NCBI RefSeq assembly: GCF_016623615.1
Contig: NZ_JAEHFX010000001.1
Coordinates: 868,001 to 932,000 of the forward strand
Direction of reading: 5' to 3'
DNA: 64,000 nucleotides
From: Adhaeribacter terrigena
GTDB lineage: Bacteria; Bacteroidota; Bacteroidia; Cytophagales; Hymenobacteraceae
Every line of letters begins with the position of its first letter. Position 1 is the stretch's first letter. Under the pieces are notes generated by a model that saw nothing but the letters and a program-made list of their open reading frames with translations, was not told the DNA's origin and ran no database searches. Below are positions 53,421 through 62,981 of this stretch, in pieces. Made by a program: the position numbers and the translations under genes.

Positions 53421-54500
53421 TTACTTGAATTTCAGTTTCTGGTATTGACTGTTGTTGATCAGTTCGGCCAAAGCTGCCTGACTTAACACGGTTTTTACAG
53501 TGCGCTGTGCCCGCGCTCCGATCAGGCCGGTACCATTTTTTATATTATCCCACTCGGGTTTTACCTGCGAGAAAATGGAAAAGGAATTATTGATCCGATA
53601 ATTGGTGGCCAGGCTTTCAGACCCTGCCGTAATCGTTACCAGTATTTCGCCGGCCGTGCGGAACGTACCGGGTTTATCCTGGCTGGTATCGATGAGGTTT
53701 AGCAGATTGGTATAGAATAAGCGGTTTTCTACCTCGAACCGGATGTCTTTTACATCCTGCAGGAAATTATTGCGGATATACCACGAAAGCTGTTTGTTTT
53801 GAGTAGTAGTGCCGTCGGATTCGGTGTAGTTAAATGTTAGCTTTACCGTGTAGATAGAGGCATTAACCGGCCCCCGGAACTCAATGCGGTTCAGTTTTTC
53901 CGGCTCATATTTAGAGGTATCGATCTGGTCTAGCGGCGGGTAGCCGGAACCGGCAAAGCTTACTTTAAAGATGCTGAAACGTTCGCTCCGGCTGTTGTTT
54001 TTAAGTTGTATCAGTTGAGTAGCCCCGCTGGTAGATAATCCGGATTTTGGATTGGTGGCCACAATGCGGTATATCGACTCTTCATCGGTTAAAGGACCGG
54101 GCTGGTTGGGTTTGGTTCGGTAAAGTACCTGGTTGGGGCCAAAAAAAGTACCAGCTTCTTTGTTCGTGCTTACAAAGCGCTCCATCGGGTAAGAATTTAA
54201 AACCAGGCTGTCACCGTTTTTAATGGTGAGGCGCTCCAGTTTAACTACCAGGTTTTCTTCCGGATAGGTTGTAGAATCGGGGTTGGTAGCGGCAATGGTT
54301 AAGGCGTTGGAATTGGTATTCAGGAAAGCTTTATTCACTTTGGCATAATGAACAGTATCGGCCTGGTTCAGAATGCTGTACAATACCATTACCTCTTTGT
54401 ATTCGGCATTCGGATCGAGGTCGGTAGAACAGCCGGAAAAAAGGAACGCACCAAAGCCCAAAACAGCCAGGTACCGGAAAACAACTTGACGAAAGCGCAT
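53421..54500 (-). CDS. Large predicted lipoprotein, DUF4249-like
   Basis: 359 residues from the ATG at 54500; the frame stays open upstream, but the 37 extra codons precede a good signal with lipobox (AFLFSGC, about residue 20). The body is beta-rich, with LVVKLERLTIKNGDSLVLNS and EILVTITAGSESLATNYRIN. Its domain order recalls DUF4249-type outer-membrane lipoproteins found beside TonB receptors, but no such receptor is next to it. Family assignment is weak. Confidence 0.65.
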   Translation of the reverse strand: MRFRQVVFRYLAVLGFGAFLFSGCSTDLDPNAEYKEVMVLYSILNQADTVHYAKVNKAFLNTNSNALTIAATNPDSTTYPEENLVVKLERLTIKNGDSLVLNSYPMERFVSTNKEAGTFFGPNQVLYRTKPNQPGPLTDEESIYRIVATNPKSGLSTSGATQLIQLKNNSRSERFSIFKVSFAGSGYPPLDQIDTSKYEPEKLNRIEFRGPVNASIYTVKLTFNYTESDGTTTQNKQLSWYIRNNFLQDVKDIRFEVENRLFYTNLLNLIDTSQDKPGTFRTAGEILVTITAGSESLATNYRINNSFSIFSQVKPEWDNIKNGTGLIGARAQRTVKTVLSQAALAELINNSQYQKLKFK

Positions 54501-54584
54501 AAAAACAGGTTTCAATAACAAATGGGGGTAACCCGACAAATATACGAATTTCTTGCTTTTTTTACTGGCATTAGTTTTTTGTCT

Positions 54585-55209
54585 GAAAAGGATAGCGTTT
54601 TTTATCGTCATCCCGACGATAGGAGGGATCTATTTAAGATAATAAGCAAGTTTGTTATTGAGTTTTGAATATCAAAACGATAGCGTTTTCATAGCAAGCT
54701 TTAGTTTTTAATTATTAATTATTAATTAAACTTTCTCCCTCAAGCCGGGCGGCTTCGTTTAGCTCCGCTGAATCTTTGATTTCTGCATTCGCGTCTTCTA
54801 TTCAAACTGGCCTTGCGGCCTGCCTGAAGGCACTGTATGAATAGGAGGCCGCGCCCGCAGAAACTGGTGTCGGTTTCCTTTGTAGTAAGCTTTCTTTTAG
54901 TTTAGTTTTTCGGATAACGTGATTTTCAGGAGCGCTGCGCTGGCTAAACGCGTAAAAAAGTTCTCCCCTGTTTTTAGCTATTTAGGTGGGGCGATCCTGA
55001 TAATTCTTCAATTGGCTTCGCCGATCTTCGTTTCTGTAAATTCTGATTCTGACAGGTATGGATAACGTGCGGACAGGTTGCAACCTCTCCCTACATCGTC
55101 ACGATAATCAAAATAATCACATCAATGAAAAAATTACATCAATCAAAAGAATCACAGTTCGGACAATTGTCCTGAGAATCCTTTAATCCTGAAAATACTG
55201 ATTCAGATA
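54585..55209. repeat. Composite intergenic element, type A, copy 3
   Basis: Motif (54585), solo arm CGTCATCCCGACGATAGGAG (54606), TTATTGAGTTTTG, second motif (54673), GC-rich core starting CTCCCTCAAGCCGGGCGGCT (about 54738), the ATTGGCTTCGCCGATCTTCG unit (55010), the GTGCGGACAGGTTGCAACCT palindrome variant (about 55069) and tail units. It is over 80% alike by eye to copy 1 through the core. The core keeps the paired ends TTTCTGCA/GCAGAAAC and TATTCA/TGAATA. Confidence 0.78.
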
Positions 55210-55791
55210 TTAACGGTTCAATCCTTTCAGAGCTTTTATTTCTTCCGGAGTCAGCAGGCGGCTTTCTCCGGGTTGCAGGCCGGCAATTTTTAAAGGTCCG
55301 ATGGCTTCGCGGATAAGTCTTAAGGTGGGAAAACCTACGGCGGCAGTCATTTTACGGACCTGGCGGTTCATGCCCTGGCTTATTTTTATTTCTACCCAGC
55401 TGGTGGGAATGTTGGCTCGGAAACGGATCGGTTTGCTGCGTTCCCAGATGGCAGGTTCCGTTTCTAAAAGGCGGGCTTTGGCAGGGGCAGTTTTTACATT
55501 TTTTATTATTACGCCACGCCGAAGTTTTTCCAAAGCTGCTTCATCAGGAATGCCTTCTACCTGCGCCCAATACGTTTTTTCTACCTTAAATTTCGGGTCG
55601 GAGAGGCGGTGCTGCAATTGCTTGTCGGAGGTTAAAAGTACCAGCCCTTCGCTGTCGAAATCGAGGCGTCCTACCGGGTAAATATCCGGTGCTTTTACAA
55701 AGTCTTTAAGCGTGGCACGGCCGTTTTCGTCGGTAAACTGCGTGAGCACTTCGAAGGGTTTGTTCAGAATGAGGTAAGTAAATTGCTGCAC
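55210..55791 (-). CDS. RNA pseudouridine synthase of the RsuA/RluB/E/F group, without S4 domain
   Basis: 193 residues from a GTG at 55791, chosen because the homology starts at FTYLILNKPFEVLTQF and the longer frame has no typical N-terminus. The catalytic motif is GRLDFDSEGLVLLTSDKQLQ (Asp near residue 48). Later GMNRQVRKMTAAVGFPTLRL matches the group. The absence of an N-terminal S4 domain fits RluE-like enzymes, which modify U2457 of 23S rRNA in E. coli, but the target here is inferred. It is 90 bases past the SDR gene on the same strand. Confidence 0.85.
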   Translation of the reverse strand: MQQFTYLILNKPFEVLTQFTDENGRATLKDFVKAPDIYPVGRLDFDSEGLVLLTSDKQLQHRLSDPKFKVEKTYWAQVEGIPDEAALEKLRRGVIIKNVKTAPAKARLLETEPAIWERSKPIRFRANIPTSWVEIKISQGMNRQVRKMTAAVGFPTLRLIREAIGPLKIAGLQPGESRLLTPEEIKALKGLNR

Positions 55792-55805
55792 AGTTTTCAG
55801 GAGGA

Positions 55806-55860
55806 AAAGCCTACCGTTTTTCTGCCAGACCTGATTATTCGTGCCGGAAAAACGGTAGGG
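55806..55860. repeat. Two inverted motif copies forming a hairpin
   Basis: CCTACCGTTTTTC and GGAAAAACGGTAGG face each other across about 27 bases. Like 35829-35882, this is a pair of dispersed motifs in opposite orientation. On the minus strand a short T run follows, so it may end the SDR transcript. Confidence 0.65.
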
Positions 55861-55880
55861 GAAAGGTTGAAAAAAGTCGG

Positions 55881-56582
55881 TTAAAACGGATTGGTAGCCC
55901 AAACGGTCAGTTCCGGAATAAAGCCGCGGTCGTCCATTTCCAGCGATGATTTTATGGCGTGGGCAATTTCTTCGCCGCGTAGTTTGTTGGGTACTTCCGG
56001 TTTTTCTTCGCGGTTGGCCACGTTAAAAGCGGTGGTAACTTCGCTCGGGTTAATCAAAATTACGCGCACGTTGTGCTTGCGGAGTTCGGCCTGCCAGCAT
56101 TGGGTCATGCCGCGCAAGGCAAATTTAGAAGAGGCATAGATACTTCCGCCTTCAAAACCTTTGGTGCCCGCCGTAGAAGCAATGTTGATGATGTTGCCGG
56201 AATTCTGTTGCTTGAAAAGTTTTGCCGCTTCCGCGCCCATTAAAGCTGCCCCGAAAACGTTGATGCGGTAGATGCTTTCAAAATCTTCGAGCGTGCAGTC
56301 TTCAATTCTTTTAAATAAACCCAAACCGGCGTTGTTGATCAGACAATCCAGCTTGCCAAATTCCTTCAGAAATTCCTCGTACGTGCGTTTGATGTCTTCC
56401 GGATTGGCCACGTCGGCGGTGATTGGAAAAGCGCCTAGTTCTTTGGCAGCAGTTTCGGTGCGGGTTTTATCGCGGCCGGTGATGGCTACTTTTGCGCCGT
56501 TTTCGATGAGCAGTTTCGCCGTGGCGTAACCAATGCCCATGGTGCCGCCGGTTATTAAAAAAGTTGCATTTTCGATCTTCAT
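55881..56582 (-). CDS. Short-chain dehydrogenase/reductase
   Basis: 233 residues. The NAD(P) motif LITGGTMGIGYATAKLL (about 8-24), the NNAGLG (about 83), the catalytic Ser in INIASTAGTKG (about 134) and the YxxxK in YASSKFALRG (about 150) are all present. ITGRDK after strand 2 hints at NADP preference. The substrate is unknown. Confidence 0.92.
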   Translation of the reverse strand: MKIENATFLITGGTMGIGYATAKLLIENGAKVAITGRDKTRTETAAKELGAFPITADVANPEDIKRTYEEFLKEFGKLDCLINNAGLGLFKRIEDCTLEDFESIYRINVFGAALMGAEAAKLFKQQNSGNIINIASTAGTKGFEGGSIYASSKFALRGMTQCWQAELRKHNVRVILINPSEVTTAFNVANREEKPEVPNKLRGEEIAHAIKSSLEMDDRGFIPELTVWATNPF

Positions 56583-56649
56583 AGTTTTGGTAGTGTCAGG
56601 TAGAAAGTATCTGGTATCAGAACTTTTTATTTAATAAATATTTGCGGTA

Positions 56650-56745
56650 ATCTCGAACTAATTGAGAGATCTCATCAAGTTGGTGCTACCATTTATTCCG
56701 GCCTTACTGCCGTATGTAATAGATATCTCCTGTCCTCGAAAGGAC
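56650..56745. repeat. Degenerate copy of the GTCATCTCGAC inverted-repeat element
   Basis: GTAATCTCGAACTAATTGAG then AGATCTCATCAAG, a centre of about 45 bases, then GATATCTCCTGTCCTCGAAA. It keeps the shape and size of 30684-30781 but has lost base pairing at several places. Confidence 0.55.
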
Positions 56746-56843
56746 GGATTAAAGTAGTTTGAAGTTTTGAAACAGTTAAAACAACGCTATGGTTTTCGCA
56801 CTAAAAACTCATAACGCTTCAGGTATAACTTTAAACTAAAAAG

Positions 56844-57764
56844 TTACCGCCGGTTATCATCGCCTTCCAGAATGCTTTTGTAACTATCGAAACGCGTAAG
56901 CGAAATTTTGCCGGCTTCTACAGCTTCTAAAACCTTGCAGCCCGGTTCTTTCAGGTGCAGGCAATTGTTAAACCGGCACTCCGCCATAAACGGCCGGAAT
57001 TCGGGAAACAAACCGCCCAGTTCTTCTTTGGGAATATCGACAATGCCGAGTTCTTTAATGCCGGGCGTATCAATTAAATACGTTTCGGGGCCAATTTCAA
57101 ACATTTCGGCAAAGGTGGTGGTGTGTACGCCTTTGTCAGAAAACGCGGAAATTTCGGTGGTTTTCAGGTCGAGATCCGGAACCAGCGCATTTACCAGGGT
57201 AGATTTTCCTACGCCGGAATGGCCGGAAAATAAGGTTACTTTCTTGTCTAAAAGCTGCTGAATTTCTTCGATGCCAATGCCTTCGGCCGCCGAGCAAACC
57301 ACGCTTTCGTAACCAATTTGCCGGTACATGTTGCGCACGCGTTCCTGGTATTTAAGCGTGTCTTCGTCGTAGAGATCGATCTTGTTGAACAGCAGCGTAA
57401 CGGGAATGTGATACGCTTCGGCGGTAACCAGAAAACGATCGATGAAGCCAAACGACGTGCGCGGCGAAACCAGCGTTACCACCAGAAAAGCCTGATCTAA
57501 ATTGGAAGCAATGATGTGCGCGTGCGCCGTTTTATGGATCGATTTCCGGATGATGTGATTTCTGCGTTTGCCAATTTCGGTGATCACCGCCGAGCCTTCT
57601 TCGCCTTCCAGTTCCAGCGTTACGTGGTCGCCCACGGCTACCGGGTTGCTGAGTTTCAGGCCTTTATTTTTGAATTTTCCGCGCAGGCGAGCCCGTAAAA
57701 GTCCGCCGTCTTCTTTGCGCACCACGTACCACGAGCCCGTCGATTTTAATACCAGTCCTTTCAT
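56844..57764 (-). CDS. rsgA: Ribosome small subunit-dependent GTPase A
   Basis: 306 residues from the ATG at 57764, which overlaps the waaA stop by ATGA; the open frame runs six codons further, but MKGLVLKSTGSWY is the usual start. An OB-fold comes first, then the circularly permuted GTPase order: G4 LLFNKIDLYD (about 125), G1 FSGHSGVGKSTLVN (about 180), G3 LIDTPGIKELG (about 225). The zinc domain CRFNNCLHLKEPGCKV closes it. RsgA checks late 30S assembly. Confidence 0.96.
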   Translation of the reverse strand: MKGLVLKSTGSWYVVRKEDGGLLRARLRGKFKNKGLKLSNPVAVGDHVTLELEGEEGSAVITEIGKRRNHIIRKSIHKTAHAHIIASNLDQAFLVVTLVSPRTSFGFIDRFLVTAEAYHIPVTLLFNKIDLYDEDTLKYQERVRNMYRQIGYESVVCSAAEGIGIEEIQQLLDKKVTLFSGHSGVGKSTLVNALVPDLDLKTTEISAFSDKGVHTTTFAEMFEIGPETYLIDTPGIKELGIVDIPKEELGGLFPEFRPFMAECRFNNCLHLKEPGCKVLEAVEAGKISLTRFDSYKSILEGDDNRR

Positions 57765-58993
57765 AGCGTTGCGGAGATCCAATCCATAATTTTTTGTGTG
57801 GCACCGGCCTGTCCGGCAATGTAGGTTTTCTGCCTTGCGGCAATAGCGTTTTTCGTTTCCGGTTTTTTCACGTTTTCGAATACCGTTTCCAGCTCCGCGA
57901 AGTTATTTACAGGAAAGGCCGTTTGCAACGCAACGAGGTCTTTGGCTTCCTGGAATTTCTCGTATTTCGGACCGAAAAAAAGCGGCAAACCAAACACGGC
58001 AGCTTCCAAAGTATTGTGCAAACCTTTCCCAAACGCGCCGCCGATAAAAGCATACGAACCATAGCCATAAAGCGACGAAAGCATGCCGATATTGTCGATG
58101 ATCAATACGGAATATTCTGTCAGGTCACGAGTTTTAACTTCGGAAAAACGGATCGCGGTACCGGCAAATTCGTGGCAAAGCGCGGCAATTTCGTTTTCGT
58201 GAATTTCGTGCGGCGCAATGATGAATTTCAGTTCCGGCTGGTATTTTTTAAGGAATGGAACCAGTACCTGCATGTCTTCGGGCCACGAGCTGCCAATTAC
58301 AAATATCTCTTTGCCGGCTTTAAAAGCTTCCACTACCGGAATTGTTTTCACGCTGGCCGCCGTTTGCAAAACCCGGTCGAAGCGCGTATCGCCGGCCACG
58401 GAAACGTTGTTTATCTGTATGCTTTTCAGCAGGTTATCAGATTGCAGGTTTTGAGTGAAAAACCAGGAAAAATTGCGCAAAATATTCCGGTAAAAGCCGC
58501 CGTACGGTTTAAAGAAAAGCTGGCCTTCGCGGAAAATCGTGGAAATGGAAATGACCGGCACGTTCTGGTTTTTCAGTTCCTGCGTAAAGTAATGCCAGAA
58601 TTCATATTTCACGAATACCGCGAGTTTTGGCCGCAAAAGCGATACCATTTTCCGGGCGTTTGTGGCGGAATCTTTCGGCAAGTAAAAAATGTAATGGGCG
58701 CCGGCATAGTTTTTCCGCACTTCGTAACCGGAAGGAGAGAAGAAGCTGAGCGCAATTTTGTATTCCGGATACTGCTGTGCAAACGCCTCGATCACCGGCC
58801 GGCCCTGTTCAAATTCCCCTAACGAGGCACAATGAAACCACGCCACCGGCGCCGTATTTCCCTTTAGTTTCGCTTCCAGTTCCGCCCACATGTTTTGGCG
58901 CCCTTTCACCATCAGCTTCGCCTTGGTATGAAAAGGGGCCGCCAGCCGCACAAACAGCCAGTAAAACCAAATGGAAAGATTGTAAAGCAGCAT
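57761..58993 (-). CDS. waaA: 3-deoxy-D-manno-octulosonic acid transferase
   Basis: 410 residues. The GT30 signature has FHCASLGEFEQGRPVIEAFA (catalytic Glu about residue 61), then YPEYKIALSFFSPSGYEV. The GT-B C-domain has YSVLIIDNIGMLSSLYGYGS (about 285) and AFIGGAFGKGLHNTLEAAVF (about 310). KdtA/WaaA attaches Kdo to lipid A at the inner membrane. Its stop overlaps the rsgA start, so the two are co-translated. Confidence 0.95.
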   Translation of the reverse strand: MLLYNLSIWFYWLFVRLAAPFHTKAKLMVKGRQNMWAELEAKLKGNTAPVAWFHCASLGEFEQGRPVIEAFAQQYPEYKIALSFFSPSGYEVRKNYAGAHYIFYLPKDSATNARKMVSLLRPKLAVFVKYEFWHYFTQELKNQNVPVISISTIFREGQLFFKPYGGFYRNILRNFSWFFTQNLQSDNLLKSIQINNVSVAGDTRFDRVLQTAASVKTIPVVEAFKAGKEIFVIGSSWPEDMQVLVPFLKKYQPELKFIIAPHEIHENEIAALCHEFAGTAIRFSEVKTRDLTEYSVLIIDNIGMLSSLYGYGSYAFIGGAFGKGLHNTLEAAVFGLPLFFGPKYEKFQEAKDLVALQTAFPVNNFAELETVFENVKKPETKNAIAARQKTYIAGQAGATQKIMDWISATL

Positions 58994-59139
58994 TTCGATG
59001 ATTCGAATGTTCGTAGTTCGTATGTTCGACTTTTAAAGTCCGGAACGATAGCGTTATGCCGGGCAAAGGTACGGTTAAAATGAGAGAAAAGCAGAAGGAA
59101 GCAAGAAGAAGGATTTTTTGAAAATGATTGATCCGCGAA

Positions 59140-59262
59140 AGTGATTACCTCCCCTCACCTCCTCCAAAGGAGGACTTTATCAGAAATTGAATTTTTAGAT
59201 TTTACTTTTGCAGCGAGATCCGCTTCGGATGGAACAGGGGGATTTACGCATTCCGGTTAGAT
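59140..59262. repeat. Degenerate copy of the second inverted-repeat family
   Basis: AGTGATTACCTCCCCTCACC at the left and GGGGGATTTACGCATTC at the right, with GGAGGACTTTATCAGAAA inside. It aligns with 62756-62851, sharing the internal GGACTTTATCAGA. No coding sequence. Confidence 0.5.
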
Positions 59263-59443
59263 TCAGGAATTCATTAAAATGAAAACAACTGCTACAAAGC
59301 TGCAGCGGTTTTGCTTTTAAAATCAATACCGTTTTCCGGTAAAAAATTCGAACCATCAAAAAAAAATAAACCTTTTCCTGATTTAACAGTTAAATAAAAG
59401 TTTGCTCAAAATTGCTTCAATATAAAATTCCGTTGCCTTTTTC

Positions 59444-62158
59444 ATGGTAGAATCATCCGTTTCCAAACCCTTCGACCTGCAATTTATTTTGCATGCTATT
59501 CCCGGTGAATATTTAATTCTCGATACCGATCTGATAATGTTAACCGCCAGCGACGATTACCTGGCAGCTACCAAAACCACCCGGGAGGAGCTTATTGGCA
59601 AATACGTGTTCGATGTTTTTCCGGACAACCCTGAATTTCCGGGCGTAAACGTCGTAGAAAACCTGCGCGATTCGATGCTGCAGGTAATTCAAACGCGGGA
59701 AACGAACAGAATCTCCATGCTGCGCTACGATATTCGCGGCGAAAACGGCACGTTTGAACAACGCTATTGGGATATTGTAGATTCGCCGATCATTAATTCC
59801 GCTAATAAAGTTGTTGGCCTGATCCACCATTCTACCGATGTAACGACGCAGGTAAAAGCCCGGGAAGCAGCGCGCCGCAACGAAGAAATGATCCGCGTGG
59901 TAACGCAAGCGGTAAACGATGTGATCTGGGACTGGAATCTGGAAACCAACCAAGTTAACTGGAATGAAGGTTTTAACACCAAGTTCGGTTATGCCGTGGA
60001 AGAAACGGAACCTACCTCGCTTTCCTGGACCAACCGCATTCACCCGGAAGACCTGGAACGCGTTTCCGAAAAAATTCACCACGTAATAGATCACGGGGAA
60101 GAACACTGGACCGATATGTACCGCTTTAGACTGAAAGATGGTTCGTACGCCGTAATCCTGGACCGCGGCGCTGTGCTGCGCGATGAAACCGGAAAACCTT
60201 ACCGCATGATCGGGGCCATGGTAGATATTACGCTGAATAAAAAAGCTGAAAAAGAAGCTCTGGAAAACGAGAACCGGCTGCGCAGCATTATGGAAAGTAT
60301 TCCTCAAATGGCCTGGGCTGCTACTACCAACGGCGAAGTGTATTATTATAACCAGCAGTGGCCAAAATACCTGGGCGTAACTTTAGAAGATCTGTACTCC
60401 AACGGCTGGACCAAATACATGCATCCGGAAGATCTGGTAAAAACCCTTGCCAACTGGGAGCGTTGCCTGAAAACCGGCGAAAACGTAGAATTTGAACACC
60501 GCTATTTACAGGCACCCCATAACGAATACAAATGGTTTCTGACCCGCGCCGTGGCAACCCGCAATAACGAAGGCGAAATAGTGAACTGGGTAGGAACCTG
60601 TACCTATATAGACGATCAGAAAAAAATAACCCAGAAACTGCAGGAACAGGAAGAAAAAGTGCAGCGCATTTTAAGCCAGGCACCCGCGCATTTCTGTCTG
60701 GTAAAAGGCACCGCCCAGGTTATTGATTTTGCTTCGCCGGGCATGAAAAAACTATTTGGAAACCGCGAATGCATTGGCTTACCAATTGCCCAGGCCTGGC
60801 CCGAAATTGCAGAACAGGGCTTAACCAACAATATGCGTGAAGTATATGAATCTGGTAAACCGCAGTTTTTCTGGGAAAACCTGGTAATGGTAGATCGCGA
60901 AAATACCGGCGAATTAACCGAAGGATTTTACGATTTCACCTATCAGCCTTTCTGGGATTATAATGGTAAAATTGAAGGAGTTTTGGTTTTAGCCATTGAA
61001 GTAACGGAACAGGTTTTGGCTAAACAGGCAGCCTTTAAATTATCGGAAGAATTGCTGGAGGAAAAAGAACGCTTCCAGTTCCTGGCAGATACCATTCCAC
61101 AACTCGTCTGGACCACCGATCCGCAGGGCTACCACACCTATTTCAACCAGCGCTGGATCGATTATACCGGCTATACCGTGGAAGACAGTCAGGGCACTGA
61201 AATGTGGAATAACCTGCTCCACCCCGAAGACCGTGAACGATCGCGCAAACGCTGGCAGCATTCTTTAAATACCGGCGAGTTTTACGAAATAGAATACCGC
61301 TTTAAAAGCAAGGAAGGCACGTATCGCTGGTTTTTAGGGCAAGCCGCACCCATGCGAAATGTCGAAGGCGAAATTTACAAATGGTTTGGAACCTGCACCG
61401 ATATTGAAGAACAGAAACGGTGGCAGGAAGAAATGATCAAAGCCAACGAAGACCTCAAAAAAGCAAATGCCGACCTCGATAGTTTTGTTTACACCGCTTC
61501 GCACGATCTGAAATTACCCATTATCAGCATGGGCCGCATTTTCGAGGAACTTACCAACTCGGCTACTTTTGCTGATCCGGATGCGGAAAAACTGGTGGGC
61601 ATGTTTCAGAAATCGCTGAGCCAGATTAACGCTACAATTCAGGACCTGGCCGATATTGTGAAGGTGCAGAAGAACGCGCAGCAGAACCAGGAGTTTGTGT
61701 CGCTGGCAGCAATTACCGACGAAGTGAAACTCAGCATTCAGGATATGATCAAAGATTCCCAAGCCAGGATCACCACCGATTTCAGCGGTGCGCCGGAAGT
61801 TTATTTTTCGAAAGTAAACCTGAAAAGCGTGATCTACAACCTGATGAGCAACGCCATTAAATACCGCAGCCCGGAACGCATTCCGGAGGTTCAGCTAAAA
61901 TCCCGGATCGAAAATAATTGTCTGATCCTTACGGTGCAGGACAACGGATTAGGTATTAATTTAGCGCGGCATAAGGAAAAGCTTTACCAGATGTTCAAAC
62001 GGTTTCACAACCATGTTCCGGGTTCCGGAATCGGACTTTATATTGTGAACCGCATTGTTAAAAACCAAGGTGGCACGCTGGAGCTCGAAACAGAAGTTGA
62101 CCGGGGTTCAACGTTTAAAATTTCCCTTCCGCACAAAGAAAAAAACGAAATAGCATGA
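59444..62158 (+). CDS. Multi-PAS sensor histidine kinase
   Basis: 904 residues, no clear membrane helices, so probably cytosolic. Five PAS domains follow in a row (about 10-125, 145-265, 275-395, 405-520, 540-665), several with PAC-type ends such as WVGTCTYIDDQK and WFGTCTDIEEQK. The kinase core has the H-box in YTASHDLKLPIISMG (His about 687), N-box NLMSNAIKYRSP (about 803), G1 VQDNGLGIN (about 832) and G2 GSGIGLYIVNRIVKNQGG (about 860). It phosphorylates a regulator in response to an unknown signal. Overlaps the next gene by ATGA. Confidence 0.93.
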   Translation: MVESSVSKPFDLQFILHAIPGEYLILDTDLIMLTASDDYLAATKTTREELIGKYVFDVFPDNPEFPGVNVVENLRDSMLQVIQTRETNRISMLRYDIRGENGTFEQRYWDIVDSPIINSANKVVGLIHHSTDVTTQVKAREAARRNEEMIRVVTQAVNDVIWDWNLETNQVNWNEGFNTKFGYAVEETEPTSLSWTNRIHPEDLERVSEKIHHVIDHGEEHWTDMYRFRLKDGSYAVILDRGAVLRDETGKPYRMIGAMVDITLNKKAEKEALENENRLRSIMESIPQMAWAATTNGEVYYYNQQWPKYLGVTLEDLYSNGWTKYMHPEDLVKTLANWERCLKTGENVEFEHRYLQAPHNEYKWFLTRAVATRNNEGEIVNWVGTCTYIDDQKKITQKLQEQEEKVQRILSQAPAHFCLVKGTAQVIDFASPGMKKLFGNRECIGLPIAQAWPEIAEQGLTNNMREVYESGKPQFFWENLVMVDRENTGELTEGFYDFTYQPFWDYNGKIEGVLVLAIEVTEQVLAKQAAFKLSEELLEEKERFQFLADTIPQLVWTTDPQGYHTYFNQRWIDYTGYTVEDSQGTEMWNNLLHPEDRERSRKRWQHSLNTGEFYEIEYRFKSKEGTYRWFLGQAAPMRNVEGEIYKWFGTCTDIEEQKRWQEEMIKANEDLKKANADLDSFVYTASHDLKLPIISMGRIFEELTNSATFADPDAEKLVGMFQKSLSQINATIQDLADIVKVQKNAQQNQEFVSLAAITDEVKLSIQDMIKDSQARITTDFSGAPEVYFSKVNLKSVIYNLMSNAIKYRSPERIPEVQLKSRIENNCLILTVQDNGLGINLARHKEKLYQMFKRFHNHVPGSGIGLYIVNRIVKNQGGTLELETEVDRGSTFKISLPHKEKNEIA

Positions 62159-62598
62159 GAAAATTATCGCCGCTGAAAATGATCATGTTGGTGGACGACG
62201 ACGATACCACCAACTACCTGAACCAACGCCTGCTGGAGAAACTGGATGCCGCCGAAAAGGTGCTGGTTATGAAAGACGGCGAAGAAGCCCTGAATTACCT
62301 TACCAAAGCCTGCGAATCGGCCCATTCCGAAGAGTTCCCTTGCCCGGACCTCATGTTCCTGGATATTAAAATGCCGGTTATGGATGGGTTTGAATTTCTG
62401 GAAGCCTATAAGAATTCTAAACTTACTTTTAAACAGGAGATCGTGATCATGATGCTTACTTCGTCGGCCAGTTTCTACGATCTGGAAAAGCTGAAACAAT
62501 TCCCCGACGTTAAAAAGCACTACTCCAAATCGTTAACCGAAACCGACGTAAAAGATATCATGGAAGCTTATTTCCCGGCCCACGTTTCGCAGGTTTGA
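62155..62598 (+). CDS. Single-domain response regulator (receiver)
   Basis: 147 residues, receiver domain only. The acidic pocket is VDDDDTT (about residue 13), phosphoacceptor Asp in LMFLDIKMPVMDGFEFLEAY (about 70) and Thr/Ser in MMLTSSAS (about 102). The usual Lys-Pro near residue 123 reads YSKSL, so the invariant Lys is followed by Ser instead of Pro. No output domain, as in CheY-like or phosphorelay partners. Start overlaps the kinase stop by four bases; it is the probable partner of that kinase. Confidence 0.93.
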   Translation: MRKLSPLKMIMLVDDDDTTNYLNQRLLEKLDAAEKVLVMKDGEEALNYLTKACESAHSEEFPCPDLMFLDIKMPVMDGFEFLEAYKNSKLTFKQEIVIMMLTSSASFYDLEKLKQFPDVKKHYSKSLTETDVKDIMEAYFPAHVSQV

Positions 62599-62755
62599 TT
62601 TTAAGATGGTTCGAATTTTCGATCTTTCGAAGATTCTACTTTTTGAAGAGAAAACGGTATCGTTTTAGAATGAAAAACTGCTTCAGCAACGGAGCAGTTT
62701 TTTGCTTTTAAACCATATCGTTTTTGATTGAGGTCCACTGAAAAAAATATTTCTT

Positions 62756-62851
62756 AAATGCGAAATTCCTTCCCCAACCTCTTGAAAATGGGACTTTATC
62801 AGATAACGTATTTTTGATAGTCTTCCTTTGAGGGGGAGGAATTACGCATTT
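62756..62851. repeat. 96-bp inverted-repeat element (second family)
   Basis: Left AAATGCGAAATTCCTTCCCC and right GGGGAGGAATTACGCATTT match in inverse orientation with one mismatch and one extra base. The centre has GGACTTTATCAGA. A weaker copy is at 59140-59262. Confidence 0.75.
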
Positions 62852-62874
62852 CAAAGTCCAAGCCCAATAAAAAC

Positions 62875-62909
62875 AAAAGCCGCCCCGAAATACTTCGGGG
62901 CGGCTTTTT
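62875..62909 (-). terminator. Terminator of the peroxiredoxin gene
   Basis: AAAAGCCGCCCCGAA-atac-TTCGGGGCGGCTTTTT, followed by a dispersed motif copy. Confidence 0.93.
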
Positions 62910-62981
62910 CTTATAAAAACGATACCGTTTTCCGGTAAAAAAGTCTTAAATCTTACCGCTTAAGTCTTTCGTCTGAAAAAA

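Noticed and set aside
57822-57850. Dispersed motif copy (GCAATAGCGTTTTTCG) inside waaA
   Set aside because: It encodes conserved-looking residues and lacks the T-tract and CTGAAAA flank; counted as chance, as is 10787-10801 in the M61 gene.
59540-60307. Long antisense frame opposite the histidine kinase (255 codons)
   Set aside because: It mirrors the codon pattern of the real PAS kinase gene and has no recognisable domain.
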